A stretch of DNA of 64,000 nucleotides, from NCBI GenBank assembly GCA_916613615.1, contig OU744736.1, positions 6,356,224-6,420,223 on the forward strand, read 5' to 3'. This stretch comes from Steromphala cineraria (lineage: Eukaryota > Mollusca > Gastropoda > Trochida > Trochidae). The notes under the pieces were generated by a model. The model saw nothing but the letters and a program-made list of their open reading frames with translations, was not told the DNA's origin and ran no database searches. The translations under genes were made by a program, and so were the position numbers. Position 1 is the first letter of the stretch. Each line of letters starts with the position of its first letter. Positions 1 through 13,019 of the stretch are shown here, piece by piece.

Positions 1-268
1 GTAAGTGGCCGTCACAATGGCTGGCGGAATATTAGTTTGAACAAACATAAGGCATTTTGAAAATCGTTTAGGGCAGGTAATAAACAGATTACTAAACTTC
101 CTTCCTTTAAATACTATTATATTAAACTCGTCAAGGATTTGGTACAAACTCGCTTTGACTTGTTTTATACAAAATCATAACTCTTTGAATGAAATACTAT
201 TAAATGGAAGATCGTTTAGTTTCATCTATGTATGTATTATCATTGTTAAAATGACTTATATTATCAAC

Positions 269-790
269 CTGAATATTGTTGTCCATTGATGGTGAAGGTG
301 ATGGTTGATTTAATGTTTCCAGTGGCCTTGAACTTGAAGAAATGGCCACAGTTCTCACACGTGGTAGCGTAGACGCCATGCTTGATGTCACCAGTCTTTG
401 GGACATGGCTGTTGACATAGTACAAGTGTTTTGCATCTTATAATTTCATTATTAAAAATCGTCGTATCATCTCAGCCAGAAATATCTGTGTGAATGACCT
501 AATTATTTTTGTCATTCTAATTGACTAATCTAAACTATCTTACGCATTATTTTGCAGTTGTCCTGATAATAATACTTATAAGAACATAATTCTTAGAGAA
601 AAAACCCTAATGGCATACACAAGTGATTATCTATACGCTGTTTACGACGTGAATACTTAGTAAATATTTCATTACATCACAATATTTACATTAACATATA
701 CATGAAGGAATCAAAGTTGTAACATGACTATAGACATTACCTGGTGCGGCAGACTGGACACTGCAAGAAGTTTGGTGGTTTTTTCTCCAT
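269..790 (-). CDS. Aldehyde oxidase-like paralog A, first two exons only
   Basis: Two exons on the minus strand match the first two exons of copies B and C. Exon 1 is 790-741 (50 nt; start codon at 790 in the context GACAATGG) and encodes a Cys-Pro-Val-Cys motif at residues 11-14. Exon 2 is 408-269 (140 nt) and carries Cys-Glu-Asn-Cys at residues 34-37, followed by the first strand of the plant-type ferredoxin fold (TFTINGQ). Lengths and phases equal those of copy B. The donor after exon 2 reads GTTGAT, a weak but GT-type site. The rest of the gene, encoding Fe-S, FAD and molybdopterin domains, must lie left of position 1, so I cannot tell whether it is intact. In the family the product is a cytosolic molybdo-flavoenzyme that oxidises aldehydes or heterocycles. 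Confidence 0.8.
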
Positions 791-2932
791 TGTCGTCTCT
801 TCTAACTTCAAAGACAGATTCGAATTTAATTAAATCTATCATGGAAAAAGTTTTCCTATTTGATTTTCGATACCTCATAGACAACGAATTTGAATTTCTA
901 CTACTGAATATAATACCCATATATGTGCAGTACATACTTCCAAACAAATATTCAGCAAATGCCTACATTGGTCGTTCTTTGTTAATAATTGTTTCATTTT
1001 ATTTTTTGCTTTCCAAAGAGTAACTTTATAAGTAAGAATTTATTTTACCAAAAACGTTATTATGGTCAATGAAAGAAAATTATTAAAAAAAGAAACAATA
1101 ATCTTTGGCCTTTAAACAAAATGACAGTACGGAAAAATTTGTTTAGGACAGGTATAGCCATGTCTATCTACCGAGCAGAGTTTCAATTTTATCAATCTAA
1201 CAGCTTAGCAGGTTGTGCACCGATGACATTTGGTGGAGTGAATTGCCGCTAAGTAGGCCAAGTAGTCTGTATATTGCATGACTATGAATCAAGTACGGCC
1301 TTTTATTCAGTAAACAAACAAGAGTTACCGTTCTTAGCTATACAGAGATGTCGATGCGTTTGTTCGTTGTATATTTTGTTCAAGTCGCATGATGCACTTA
1401 TTAAGAAATAGTTTCGTACAGTATATGCCCGTAGGTAGACTAAGTTTGAAACATACCTGCTGCAAGTAGCGATATCATAAACCAAGAGGTAGAATAACTG
1501 TCTACCTGTAGGCTATTAGTATTATAATGATAAGCGATATCAAATACAAAGGTCGACGGAAATAGACACCAGTATCAATACTACAGATAGAGATATATAT
1601 ATAAACTGGACATAGCTAATCATGAGATACACTCACATCGCCTGTCCAGACTCAGTAAGCCTACAATGGGATCATGGGACGCCTCGTCATTGTGATAGCG
1701 GAATATACCCCAGTTACCTCCCTTGTTAAAACTGTGACACGGCTTTGATATACAACCGTTGTTCAAACATATCAGTTTAGTTAGACTAAGGGATTATGAA
1801 ATGTTTATATATGTCATTATAAACATTTAATTTGTGTTTCTGTGTATGTATGTGTGTATGAATAAACATGTATGTAAGGGCTTATTGATTTGTGGTTTAA
1901 TATTTAAAGCAAGCAATATGCCTATGTCTTGTCAATGTGGACAAGTACATCTAATCTATTTTCCTCGTTGAATGGCTCACTTCAGAAATACCTTGGTGGT
2001 AAAAATTCAAGTAAGGTGTTTATCAATATACTATATAGGACAAAGTATACGTCCCGAGTAGGCTATCATATCTTTAACGATTATGGAGACGTCAGTCTAT
2101 ATGTGATGTAGCGGTAGTTCATACAGGCAGCGCGCATGCGGCGCTGCGCGTCGCGTCATTACCGAAAATATCGCCCAACGTCAAAATTTTGGAACCGTAA
2201 AAAAAGCGATTTTGCTGCTTGACGCTGCTACGCCCTTCTTGTCAAGAAAAATATTGTTGGCCTTTAATGAATTTTGATATGTGTATGATGCAAACTACAT
2301 AACTTAATGATAAGTAATGATCACTGAGCACAGATGTTATTTATTTTAAGACAACATTCTTCAAAAATAAGGTAAACTACTATCGGTGGAAATTTGATAT
2401 TGAACAATGCTTATCACGCTAATTAGAATTCAATTAATTAATTATTCTCTGTGAATAAGATCACCAAATTAAAATACACTAACAAATTACTGGTATGATA
2501 AGTTGACATTGAGAGGTAAGAATTGAAAAACCTTAAAGAAAATCCTGATATGAATTTGCCTTGCTTATGTTTCACTTTGCGGTTCTTATATTCGCAGTAA
2601 ACGGAAGTCTATACATTCAACACATGTGAAACGATCAACGTATTTTCCATTCATACAAATCTTGTGTTAACTATCTAACTTTCATATACAAATAAAGAAG
2701 CTACCAGTCTTTTGAAGACCGATTTGTTTTCAAAGAAGGCTAATACAGAAAATTGTCATATACGTTATTAACGCTGATCATCTCTACTCAATAAAACATC
2801 ATAAAAACATTTATTTGAACAATTTAATTTTCTAAAGCTTTTAGATATTATACCTCTGCATATCGGTTATTCTTTTATAAGGTGCTTTGCAAATAGATAT
2901 ATTATTGGTAAGCAATTAAGAAAAACATTATA
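791..2932. other. Intergenic DNA upstream of paralog A
   Basis: AT-rich DNA with no convincing gene. Short open frames on both strands have no recognisable motif. A GC-rich, partly palindromic patch built on GCGC and CGCG words sits near 2127-2155. The promoter of paralog A should lie just right of 790, but I see no clear TATA box or initiator. Confidence 0.5.
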
Positions 2933-4774
2933 AACTGAACGCGAAAAGAAATGTTACACCTATTTGAATTTGAATATCATAAAAAGTTACGTGTTCAGAG
3001 GAATTTGCTTTGTTGTGTTGTAACACACTATCAGTTTAGTGTTTTGTCCTAAAACAGCAGACCTGTAACTTTATTGATAAATAAGTTATCGCCAGTTCTT
3101 AATGGGAGGGGTCAATTGTCCTATTTCCGATCATGCAATTATTGAAGTGAAAATTGTAAAGAGTAACCAGCTAACTTTCTTTATTGCACATTTATACAAA
3201 AGGAAATAAGTTACGTTTTTGGAAATATTTATTCGTTATTTTGTCTGATAAATGACGAAATATTGAGATTTGTTATTTTTCTATTCTAAACACAACCATA
3301 AGACTCTAAGAAACGTTTTTGTTTAAATGTGCATCGACTGTTTTAGGAAGGTTTGGCACATGTTTACGGACTAGATGTGTTTTTAAAACATTTCATCAGA
3401 AGGATCATGTCACCAAAACGTAGCCATTGAATTTTTACCACGCATGATATGCACGTGAAATCAGTTGGTAACGAGTATAAAAGGCCCCTATATTTATTGT
3501 TGCACACCATAATTCGATTACAATGCCGAGATTAACAACAGAAGAGCGGGAAAGAGCGATTGGAATGCTGCGGACTGGGTCCACTGATGGAGTGCTGCCG
3601 TATTCGGATGTCATCGTCCCACTATTCTTATGATGCGTGGACGTCTACAACAGACTGGATCGACTCGAGACCGAGCTAGAAGCGGCAGGCCGCCAGTGAC
3701 AACCCCAAATGAAGACCGGTACCTGCTTCAACTGCACCTCATGAGGAACCGCTTTCAAGCCGTCACAACGACAGCTTCTACTGCACTTGGACACCGAATC
3801 AGTCCCCTGACGGTGAGAAGAAGGCTCCAACAACATGGACTGAGGTCATACCAGCCGATGCGAGCAATGCTGTTGACGCGCCGACATCGACAAAACAGAG
3901 TTGCTTGGGCAAGAAATGTTCGACGTTGGCAGAACCAAAACTGGTAGAGAGTGTTATTTTCCGACGAAAGTCGGTTCCAGATCCACGTAGCAGACGGGAG
4001 AAGGAGGGTCTACCGTCGCCGGGGCGAGAGTGAGGCACGCTGCTGCGTACAGGAAGTTATCTCTTTCGGTTGAGGCAGAGTCATGGTCTGGGGTGGGATA
4101 CGCGGCAACGCAACCACCGACCTCATTGTCATTGACGGCAATCTGACGGCGCAGAGGTACATTGACGGGGTTCTACAGCCAGAGGTCATTCCATTCTTAC
4201 AACGCCATCAAAACACCCTTTTTCAACAGGACAATGCTCGTCCTCATGTAGCCAGAGTGACGTTACAGTACCTCAATGTCAACAACGTCCACGATTTGCC
4301 TTGGCCTGTGACATCGCCCGATATGAATCCAATCGAGCACTTCTGGGATTACATCGATCGAAGGATCCGTCAACGTCGACACCAACCACACATACGTCAA
4401 CAACATATTGCTGCATTGATGGCCGAATGGAGGCAGATACCACCTGCTTTCATCAGACGATTGACTTTTTCTGTGAGACGAAGAGTTCAGGCATGTTTGA
4501 ATGCCAACGGCGGACATACCAGATACTGATCACATACAATTTGTCATTAAATTAATGATTATTCAATGATTTTGTTGTTTTTGTACATGATCGGAAATAA
4601 GACAATTGACCCCACCCATGAAGAACTGGCGATTACTTATTTACCATTAAAGTTACAGGTCTGCTATTTTAGCACAAAGTACTTAACTGATGGAGTGTTA
4701 CGACACAACAAAGCAAATTCCTTTTTGTGATATTCAAATTCAAAGAGGTGTAACATTTCTTTTGGCGTTCAGTT
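2933..4774 (+). mobile_element. Tc1/mariner-type DNA transposon, decayed, long TIRs
   Basis: The element is 1842 bp with long inverted ends, about 203 bp on the left (2933-3135) and 189 bp on the right (4586-4774). They match closely apart from small indels, including a block of about 14 bp present only on the left. Both ends begin AACTGAACGC and are flanked by TA (2931-2932 and 4775-4776), the target duplication typical of the Tc1/mariner superfamily. It carries one broken transposase gene. Long TIRs of this kind are known in some Tc1-like families. The element lies in the intergenic space upstream of paralog A. Confidence 0.9.
3523..4529 (+). pseudogene. Tc1-like DD34E transposase, broken
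   Basis: A start codon at 3523 opens a helix-turn-helix-like N-terminus (MPRLTTEERERAIGMLRTG). The frame is lost before 3630, and the rest of the protein is in another frame from 3630 to 4529. That frame has in-frame stops at 3945-3947 (TAG) and 4071-4073 (TGA). The DDE catalytic domain is still legible: the first Asp in LFSDESRF, the second in QQDNARPH, and the Glu in PDMNPIEHFW, with 34 residues between the last two. This DD34E spacing is the Tc1 signature. A frameshift plus two stops mean this copy makes no transposase. Confidence 0.9.
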
Positions 4775-4884
4775 TATTTCCACGATGACAGAGTCACTAG
4801 CAATGTGACAAAATCTTTATTGACGACAAAGGATATAATCTCAATCACATAAACAAGATACAGATATAATTTTTAAAGTCTCAA

Positions 4885-7255
4885 TCCCTGCGTACGAGTT
4901 GCGTATGGCAATTTCTCTCATACACAACAATACGCAGCCGTACGCAGGACACGCAACTCATACTGTTAAGGTCGTTTCTTGTACGTCGGCATGCGCTTGG
5001 ACCATTTTCATACGCTTTGTAGTTTTGGACATGCTCAAAACTATGCTGCGTATCGTTAACACGCAACTCATCGATTTAACAACCGTCGAGGGCGGTACAT
5101 GTACGTTAGGTGATCGTAATGAGAATGCACTTCATACGCAGTGTGAGTTGATGTCCCGAACCAACGCATTGATAGCGCAAAGTAGACGTACAAAAAGCGC
5201 TCTTCAAGCAAATGTAGCACGTTTGAACAACGGTCTTACACCGAGTAATAACAATGGAAAAATGCATTGTCCAGTTTTTCCTTATGAGTAACGTATGACA
5301 AGCGTATTCATAGTGAATTTTATATATTTACCATTCTTATAATTTCGCACCATATAGGGAATGGAACGGCGGAGCGATTTGAACCCTGATGATCCAGTGA
5401 ACGAGTAACACTGCGACAAGAAATAATCCGAATTTGGAAAGAAACTGAATATTTATCATATTGGTTTGTGATCTGTAGATTAAGAGAACACGCTGCACAA
5501 ATATGTCAAATGAAGCGCACACTATGATAAAATCCCTTCGCGCAAGGAAGGGAGATCAGAGTTATCCGCCTTATGCATAACGTCGTGTCATGCTGGTCGC
5601 CATTGGCAAGGGTATCTTTGTCAAATATGTAAACATCTGTGGTTGAGTGATATTTTAATTATCATAACTGCTCTACCTAACATTTTAAGCTCTTGTGTAT
5701 ACATCGTGACTATAAGGTTGTCTTTTTTACGCCATACCGTACCCAATTTTGATCGTCATGTAAGATTCATCAAGCAATTGTAAATTTTCAGTCTTACAAC
5801 TGATCTAAAGCAATTGATAAGATGAATGTTTTTCACATCAAAATATATTTATTGGTTGATAAAATATGATTCAAGTTTCTTTAGTAATATATACTAAAGA
5901 TTTATTAAATAACATTCGATTTGATAATGGATGGAGAATTAAAGTAGTTCCGGTGAATGTGCGCACGACCCGAAAACGTTAACACAAGTATGAACGCTTT
6001 TTTTTGTGAGTTCATGAGAAATAAATCGATGAAACTTCGGTCACATGACCATGCCCCAGACCAATCAACGTTCGAGAATACGTGTAAACTTCAGAGTGTG
6101 AAATTAAACTGCTTTAACGATTGACTTTTGCTATTGGGTTATATACTTATATACTATAAATTCATCAATTCACACAAGAGAATGATAACAATCACATTGC
6201 AGCAAAAAATATAGACTTTCATTTTCAATTTTAAGGTAACTTGGATTGTGACTAAAAAATACCGAGTTTTTTTAAAACCAGTTATGCAATGACAGTGAAT
6301 CGTAAACCGTAAAAAACTTTCGTTTCCACACAGGTAGATGACCATTCTATTATAACATCCTTATTGTTTGCCTGTCCATTTGTTTTGTTTATTATTAGCA
6401 GTGTTTTTCTGTTTGGAAAAGTGGGGGGTGCTTAATTAAGTTCTTTGTGTATATAAAGGTTATCCAGGATAATCTTCTGGTCAAGTGTCTGGGTAAATCA
6501 AGGTAATGGGAACATTTGAAGTAGTGTTTGACAAATGTAAGTTATCCTTAAAAAAGCAGGTCCGGACAAAAAGCAACGGAATGAAACCGATGCTATTATT
6601 TCAGAATGACATAGTAAGTAAACAAATTAGAGAGGGTGGGTGCATGAAACAGAAAAGATCCGACCTAAGCTATAATGGGGATAAGAATGTTTTTTCTTCT
6701 TCTGATATTTCTGTTCTAAAAGTTTCAATACCTCAATCGAGGTATGTATTCGTACAGGAATGATCAAGTATCAGGCGAAAGCTATGGACTGTCATTTAAG
6801 TGGGAACTCCTTTTAATCACATGTGATAGAGAAATGGATTCAGTAAACTAACTTTATTCAGTACATTTTTGTTTAGATACATTGCATTGCAATTGGTTAC
6901 AAAGCTTTTCGTTATATTACAAATGAAAATGTACTACAAAGACAGAAGGGATTGAACATTGTGTGAAGGAAAATGCTCGTTTTGTTTGCGTAGGCATGCG
7001 GTAGACATAAGTTGTGAGCGTCTAGATTATGGTATGTATGCGCTCTGCATATGCAATCATCTGTCACAATAAATTTGAGATAAGCAAGTCACATGCATCC
7101 CGAACACTAAGGGCACGCAAAGTTCGTAAATCAGTCGCTCCATGTGCGCTCAAGTAAGGCAAAATACGGTAAATGTTTGAGCGCACTGGTTGCGTATGAA
7201 AGATATTCCATACGCAACTCAAACGCACTTTCTATACGCTCAAGTGTGATAGGGC
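4885..7255 (+). mobile_element. Non-autonomous element with subterminal repeats, copy 1
   Basis: This segment matches copy 2 (7982-9713) over its left part (about 4885-5300), its middle (about 6450-6760) and its right part (about 6830-7255). The right end reads CGCTCAAGTGTGATAGGGCC, the inverted counterpart of the outer left end of copy 2. Copy 1 lacks that outermost left end. Both flanks are dense in short words such as CATACGCA and GCAACTCATACG in both orientations, as expected for subterminal transposase-binding sites. Open frames across the flanks are by-products of these words. The centre also holds a second repeat (6109-6455). No transposase is visible and the superfamily is unknown to me. 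Confidence 0.65.
6109..6455 (+). repeat. Dispersed repeat, partial copy of the MITE at 62176-63075
   Basis: About 345 bp here align over their full length with 62738-63072, including the terminal block GGGTGCTTAATTAAG followed by TTCTTTGTGTATAT. Only the right half of that MITE is present, sitting inside copy 1 of the subterminal-repeat element, so this is a nested or truncated insertion. Confidence 0.7.
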
Positions 7256-7377
7256 CTAAGGATTGGATTGTCATATAGACTTTTCGATATCCAAAGTATG
7301 TTAACGTTCAAAGACAAAATCCAAGGTTATTTCTGGAATTATAGGTTGATTTGTATTGCTGTCGTATATTTTTTTAA

Positions 7378-7405
7378 TAAGATAAGATAAGATAAGATAA
7401 GATAA
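7378..7405 (+). repeat. (GATAA)n microsatellite
   Basis: Five consecutive GATAA units are followed by ATCTTTATTGCCC. On the minus strand this reads as an AATAAAGAT tract running into TTATC repeats, the usual look of the 3' tail of a non-LTR retrotransposon. No coding part is preserved beside it. The surrounding 7256-7981 holds nothing else I recognise. Confidence 0.7.
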
Positions 7406-7981
7406 ATCTTTATTGCCCTTGGAAGGGAATTTGGATTGTCATGAATTGAGCACAGTAGTAATACAGAATATATATATAACAGGATATAAAAAGGCTAAAA
7501 TATACAATAATGACAATTAACAATAATCACATGGTACATGGGAATGAAATTCTATCCCATACTCGGTTTTAACATTTTGGCTTAAAACCTTCGATAAACC
7601 TAACTGAAAAGTGACGTACTTCATGAAATACAGAAACACGATAAGGAGCATTGATTTCCTCTTATACCCCACATCCGGTCTAGTTGCTATGGTTTCCTTT
7701 GTATTAACTGTATGTGTTTTGACCAATACACCTCTACTTTCCTAATACACCTACTTTTTATAGCACATACGAGTCAGGTGAAGAGATCTTAAAGATCGGC
7801 AAATATAGGGACCTGTAAAATTTGAAATCTTAAATTGTTGCAAAATTTAAACAACGATGGTGGGAATCGAATTGTGACCTTTATGTTGCAGAACAGCTAC
7901 AGGGATTTGATACAAGTAGAGGTACTTTTTGTTGTGTCATGTCTATATGTTGTTCTTCTTGTTGTCCTATAAAAGCCTAAA

Positions 7982-9713
7982 GCCCCTGTCACACTTCAGC
8001 GTATACTCACTGCGTACGAGTTGCGTATGGCAATTTGTCTCATACGCAGCTATACGCAGCCGTTCGCAGGACACGCAACTCATACGCACCTTGGTTGTGT
8101 TAAGGTCGTTTCTTGTTCGTCGGCATGCGCTTATACCATTTTCATACGCTTGATAGTTTTGGACATGCTCAAAACTATGCTGCGTATGGTTAACACGCAA
8201 TGCATCGGTTTTACATCGGTCGAGAGCGGTACATGTACGTTAGGTAGTCGTGATGAGTAACTATGCACTTCAGACGCAGTGAGAGTTGATGTCCCGAACC
8301 ATCGCATTGATAGCGTACACAAAACGACCTTCAAGCAAATGTAGCACGAATGAAGAACGATCTTAAACCGAATGAAAACAATGGAAAAATGCATTGTCCG
8401 GTTTTTCCTAATGAGTAACGCACGACAAGCGTTCATAGCGTACATCGTGAATTTGACATAGATTCCATAACGAAAGGGTTGGTGAGCATAATACCTCTAT
8501 GATACTATTTGATATATTTATTTGTTTTCCCTTCTTTTATATAGCACTATAATATTGTAGTTTTAAATAATTAAGACTCGAAACTATCCAACTATGTTAA
8601 CAACCGCATGAAAATACACATTAAAATTAATGAAACATTTAAATAAGAATTTCATGCAATCATTTATTAAAAGTAACAAAACGTTGAGGATAGAAACCCA
8701 ACGAATGAAATATTTGTTCTACTAATTCTAATAAATCAAAGATGAGAAGAGATACATATAAGAATAGAAAGCATTACATTTTCAATTAAACAAAATCATA
8801 AAGAAGATAATTATTTGTTTTTAATGCTTTCATTGTAAACTTCACAGTTGCAAAGCGATTTCAGACTACCAAATATACACTTAGACTAAACCTGTGCACT
8901 AATTAATTGTTTATATAGGAGTTATCAGGGATAATGTTCCAGTCAAGTGTCTAGGTAATGAAACATTTTGAATAAATGTTTTACAAATGTAAGTTATCCT
9001 GGAAAAAGGCAGGTCCGGACCAAAAGCGACAGGATGAAACCGACACTATAATTGTTTCAGCAAGACATAACGAGTAAAAAAATCAGAGAGGGTAGATATC
9101 TAAGTTCAAACAATTTCAATACCTCAATCGAGGGGTATGTAATTGTACAGAAATGAAAAAGTATCAGGCGAAAAATTCGGGCTGTCATGTTAAGTTAGGT
9201 GTTAAGTAGGAACACCTTTTACTCACATGCGAGAAATGCATTCAGTAAACTTAACTTTATTCAGTACACTTTTGTTTAAATGAATTGTCTTGCAGTTGGT
9301 AACAAAGCTTTTCGTTTTCGCGAGATCCCTTTGTATAAACATATTACCTACGAAAACGTACTACAAACCAGAAAGGATTGAAAATTATGTGAAGACGCAA
9401 CGGCTAGGACGATGACAGCTTTGTATGCGCAAGGCATGCGGTAGACATAGGTTGTAAGCGTATTGAGTATGGTTTGAATGCGCTCTGCATATGCAATCAC
9501 CTGTCACAATAAATTGGGGATACGCAAATCATATGCATCTCCAACGCACCCCCAACGCAAAGAAACCAAAGTTCGTAAATCAGTTGCTCGATGTGCGGTA
9601 CAAGTAAGGCAAAATACGGTAAATTTTTTAGCGTAGGCCCTACTGGTTGTGTATGAAAATATTTCCATACGCAGCTCAAACGCACTTGCTATCCGCTTAA
9701 GTGTGACAGGGCC
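7982..9713 (+). mobile_element. Non-autonomous element with subterminal repeats, copy 2
   Basis: The left end (GCCCCTGTCACACTTCAGCG) and the right end (CGCTTAAGTGTGACAGGGCC) are inverted repeats of each other, giving an element of about 1.73 kb. Inside each end lie dense short direct and inverted words (TACGCAG, GCGTATGG, ATGCGCTC). The middle (about 8910-9190) matches 6450-6760 of copy 1, including a motif around GCAGGTCCGGAC. It has no convincing coding region, and open frames over the flanks are by-products of the repeats. A target-site duplication is not clear. Confidence 0.7.
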
Positions 9714-12700
9714 CTTAGGTATGTATAGGTATTGCTACCTTCGCCTCCGACACCCACCGTTCAAACAGGAGGTGTATTGAGCGATACACCTTGGGAAGTA
9801 TGGGTATATCTCTTCTACTCTTAAATCATTTACAACCACGTTCATAATTTGGGATTATTATGTTGAACAAGAGATTGTCCGAGTGTTGACATACGTTTTT
9901 ATCTCTACTGGTATAGCGTATAGTGCGCATGTAGAACATGAGCAAAACGTGAATTGTATATGGGTAAGAAGTGTGCAAGCAGAAGGTTATATACGGTAGA
10001 TCTGGGCCGCATACATTAGACTTGCAATAATTCATTCTAAAGGTGGCAAGTTATTAATTGCTCTTTAATAACACTTGTGACGTCGCTCCTTTGCTTTCAG
10101 TTGCATTTAACATCAGGGTTTTCACCTAATATTATAAACGTTTATAGGGTTGTTGATTGATTAATAGTATGAGTGTAATGTAAGTCGTGTAAATATATCG
10201 TAGATCTCTATTCCTTGAAAATAATGTGCCTTGACTTTCTGAGGTTTTGGTGCCATTTTCATGGAAATGAGAGTTACACAGACATTATCCTATAGATATT
10301 CTTTTACTGAACTTGTCCCAGTTTTGTAATAGGTGTAGATTGTTTGAAGAGATAACCGATATACAAAACCAATGTGTAAAATAATCCGCGCTTAACTTCA
10401 TGCATAGTAAAGATCAATCTAGATTGAGTTGAGATCGATTAGGAGATTGGATTTGCATTTATCGATAAGATTTTGCCATGAAAGGCCTTACACGGAACAT
10501 GGTATATAATTATTCATAATTAGTATATTACGAAAGTGCTTCTTGTCTAGCATTTGACATTTAAAATACATTCCCTCTTGTAGTAACTCAAATGATTTGA
10601 CTAGATTATTAAAAAAAAGATAGTTAGATCCACACATAAATGACTATTCGTATCTACTCACATGATGTTACCCTCCACATATACCGTCACTTGTATCAGC
10701 CCACACATAGATCATCCTCGTTTGCATTAGCACAACAGCTGTTTCATTTAGCATGTGCAAGTAGAATTTGTACGGTTATCATAATTATTATGTTCCTGCG
10801 CATGCATAAATGGCTTAAATGTGTACCTTGTTTATCATGAATTGTGTTAAACCCCACATATTTCATATCGAGTGCTTGGTATAATTTACATGTTTACCAT
10901 AATACTGATGAAGATAGACAATCCAATATGAATATGTAAATGGTGAAATGTGTTTGTTGTTGGCCTGTGCATACATTTACCTTTGTTATTACAATAATGG
11001 AATATTTCTCGTGGTAATAGATAGTTATATGAAACATGTTTCAACCAATATATATATATGTATACATAATTTTCGATATTTGATTAAATAAGAGGTATGC
11101 ACTTCATGACAAGATGTCATAATTCTCTGCTCATTTTACCGCTATCAATGAAGTTTAGCAACATTGAACATGGTTTCCCGGAAAGGTTACATGCCTTACT
11201 GTCGGATAATCTGAATTATTGAGGATTATTTCCCGACATGACATTAACATAAGAGTTGTAAGACAAATGGTGTAACCCTTGGACAGGAAGCTTTAAATCT
11301 AAATGTGCCTTCATCCTGTGTTACAGCGTTGTTAAAGGGGATCAGCAACCCGAATTTTTAACTTCCAGAGTTTTATTAGCAGGGTCCCGAAAGAGTCGTA
11401 AATGCTCAGTAGGGACGAAATTGTTTGGTTACGAACCGCTTACAGCTGACAACCAGTACCAAGTTTGTGTCAAGGATTTCGTCCCTACCGAGCATTTACG
11501 TAGTTAAAAATTCGGGTTGCAGACCCCCTTTAATATGAACCAAGCTCACTTACAAAGCAAATATATATTCTTGTAAACCGCCCAAGAAGTTATAAATGAA
11601 ATAGGTAATGTCCTAAAACCCGTATTATAGACGTGTAGAGCCGCGAGCCTGCTTGAGGGCTTGAACATAAGAGCGATATGAATGTGCAAAAGTGAATTTA
11701 AAAAGTATCAGTAAATTACAATTTCATGAATAAGATATTCCGCTGTCGAAACCATTTTTTCACTGATTCAATGCAAATTATCTGTAATGCGACTCTGAGG
11801 GACAAGTGAAGTCTACATAAACTTTATTGAAATTTGTCAGGAATGAAAATGCTGATTTGTATCGGAAATGAGATGTACTTATTTCCGAGTTGATTTATGT
11901 ATCATCCTTATTATTAATAAACCATAATTTATTTAATTCACGTTAACAACATTTATCTACTTTCGAGTCATTATCTACCAATCTTATATTGCAATAAGAA
12001 TGCAAGAACAAATGGATTCAGTTTTGATCGAACATAACGATTTCCATATTCTGCATGAAAAAGAAAAAACGGAGAAAAGGTTATTTATTCAAAATAAACA
12101 TGATTCAAATGTAACATCATTCGAAACACACTACACGTGCTTGAAAACGATACAAGAATCTGTATCGAAACGTCGCACTCTATGAATAAAGAAGTTTTCA
12201 TCAATAAATATTGTCCTTAGTACACTACACGTAAGCTTTTATTTGAATTTTAACAATTAAACATCTGTGTAATAGTACATATGCTCATAAAAAGAAATAT
12301 AAAACTTTTAAATAAAACAAATTACACCTGTTCCGTATCACAATGAGTAAAACGCTTTTCGACATTGCGCATGTAAAACGAGAATTTGATAAAAAGACAA
12401 TATGCAAATAGTTAAGTCAGGAAAGCTCGTTATGAGTAACACTCGACGTCTTCAACACTACAAAAATCTGATTTTAAAAAAGCTTTCCTAAGAACCTATC
12501 ACAAATAGAACCTTCTGTTGATTTTTTTAATAAGTAGTTACACAAATTGAACAGCAATTCTATGTCGCATTATTCAAAACTTAAAAATAAATAAAATTGA
12601 TTATTAGCTAACAATTACTTGTTATAACAAAACATCATACATCAAATATATAAAAAAGTAAAACTCAATCATTCTCTGTTTCACTACATTGAGCATTTCG

Positions 12701-13019
12701 CTGACCGAAAATAGATAAATAAAAAATCATTTCTTCTTATCTTAATATGTGATTTGAATGCATTGTACATAGACTTAAATGGCATCAATATTGACTCAGT
12801 TGTACATCGAAGAATGATAGATGCCTTTCGTGTGAACCACAATATTGCTTATATTCTCTGGAGTGACACCTTACGTCAAAAGAATTCATTGGAATAATTT
12901 CATAACACGTCTTCTGAAATGAGTATTGTCATGATAATGCATGTATAAGACTTATAAACAGTCACAAGGTTCGTCTCCTAGGTATATAGGCATTGAAAGG
13001 CCCTGATAGTCCAACATCT
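9714..13019. other. Intergenic DNA downstream of paralog B
   Basis: AT-rich DNA between the second repeat element and the stop codon of copy B. It contains the foldback at 11330-11533 and must hold the B 3' UTR at its right end, though I could not fix a poly(A) site. Short open frames (for example 12000-12185) show no family motif. Confidence 0.5.
11330..11533. repeat. Foldback MITE-like inverted repeat
   Basis: The ends pair as inverted repeats: TTAAAGGGGATCAGCAACCC on the left against GGGTTGCAGACCCCCTTTAA on the right. A second internal pair is GTAAATGCTCAGTAGGGACG against CGTCCCTACCGAGCATTTAC. The left arm has an extra block of about 40 bp (AGAGTTTTATTAGCAGGGTC and following) with no partner. 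No coding capacity. Confidence 0.7.

Noticed and set aside
200..436. 78-codon minus-strand open frame
   Set aside because: It is the wrong frame of exon 2 of paralog A; the correct frame encodes the CENC zinc-ribbon half.
4899..5291. 130-codon open frame, and similar ones at 7929-8445
   Set aside because: They coincide with subterminal words of two related transposon copies and show no conserved protein motif.
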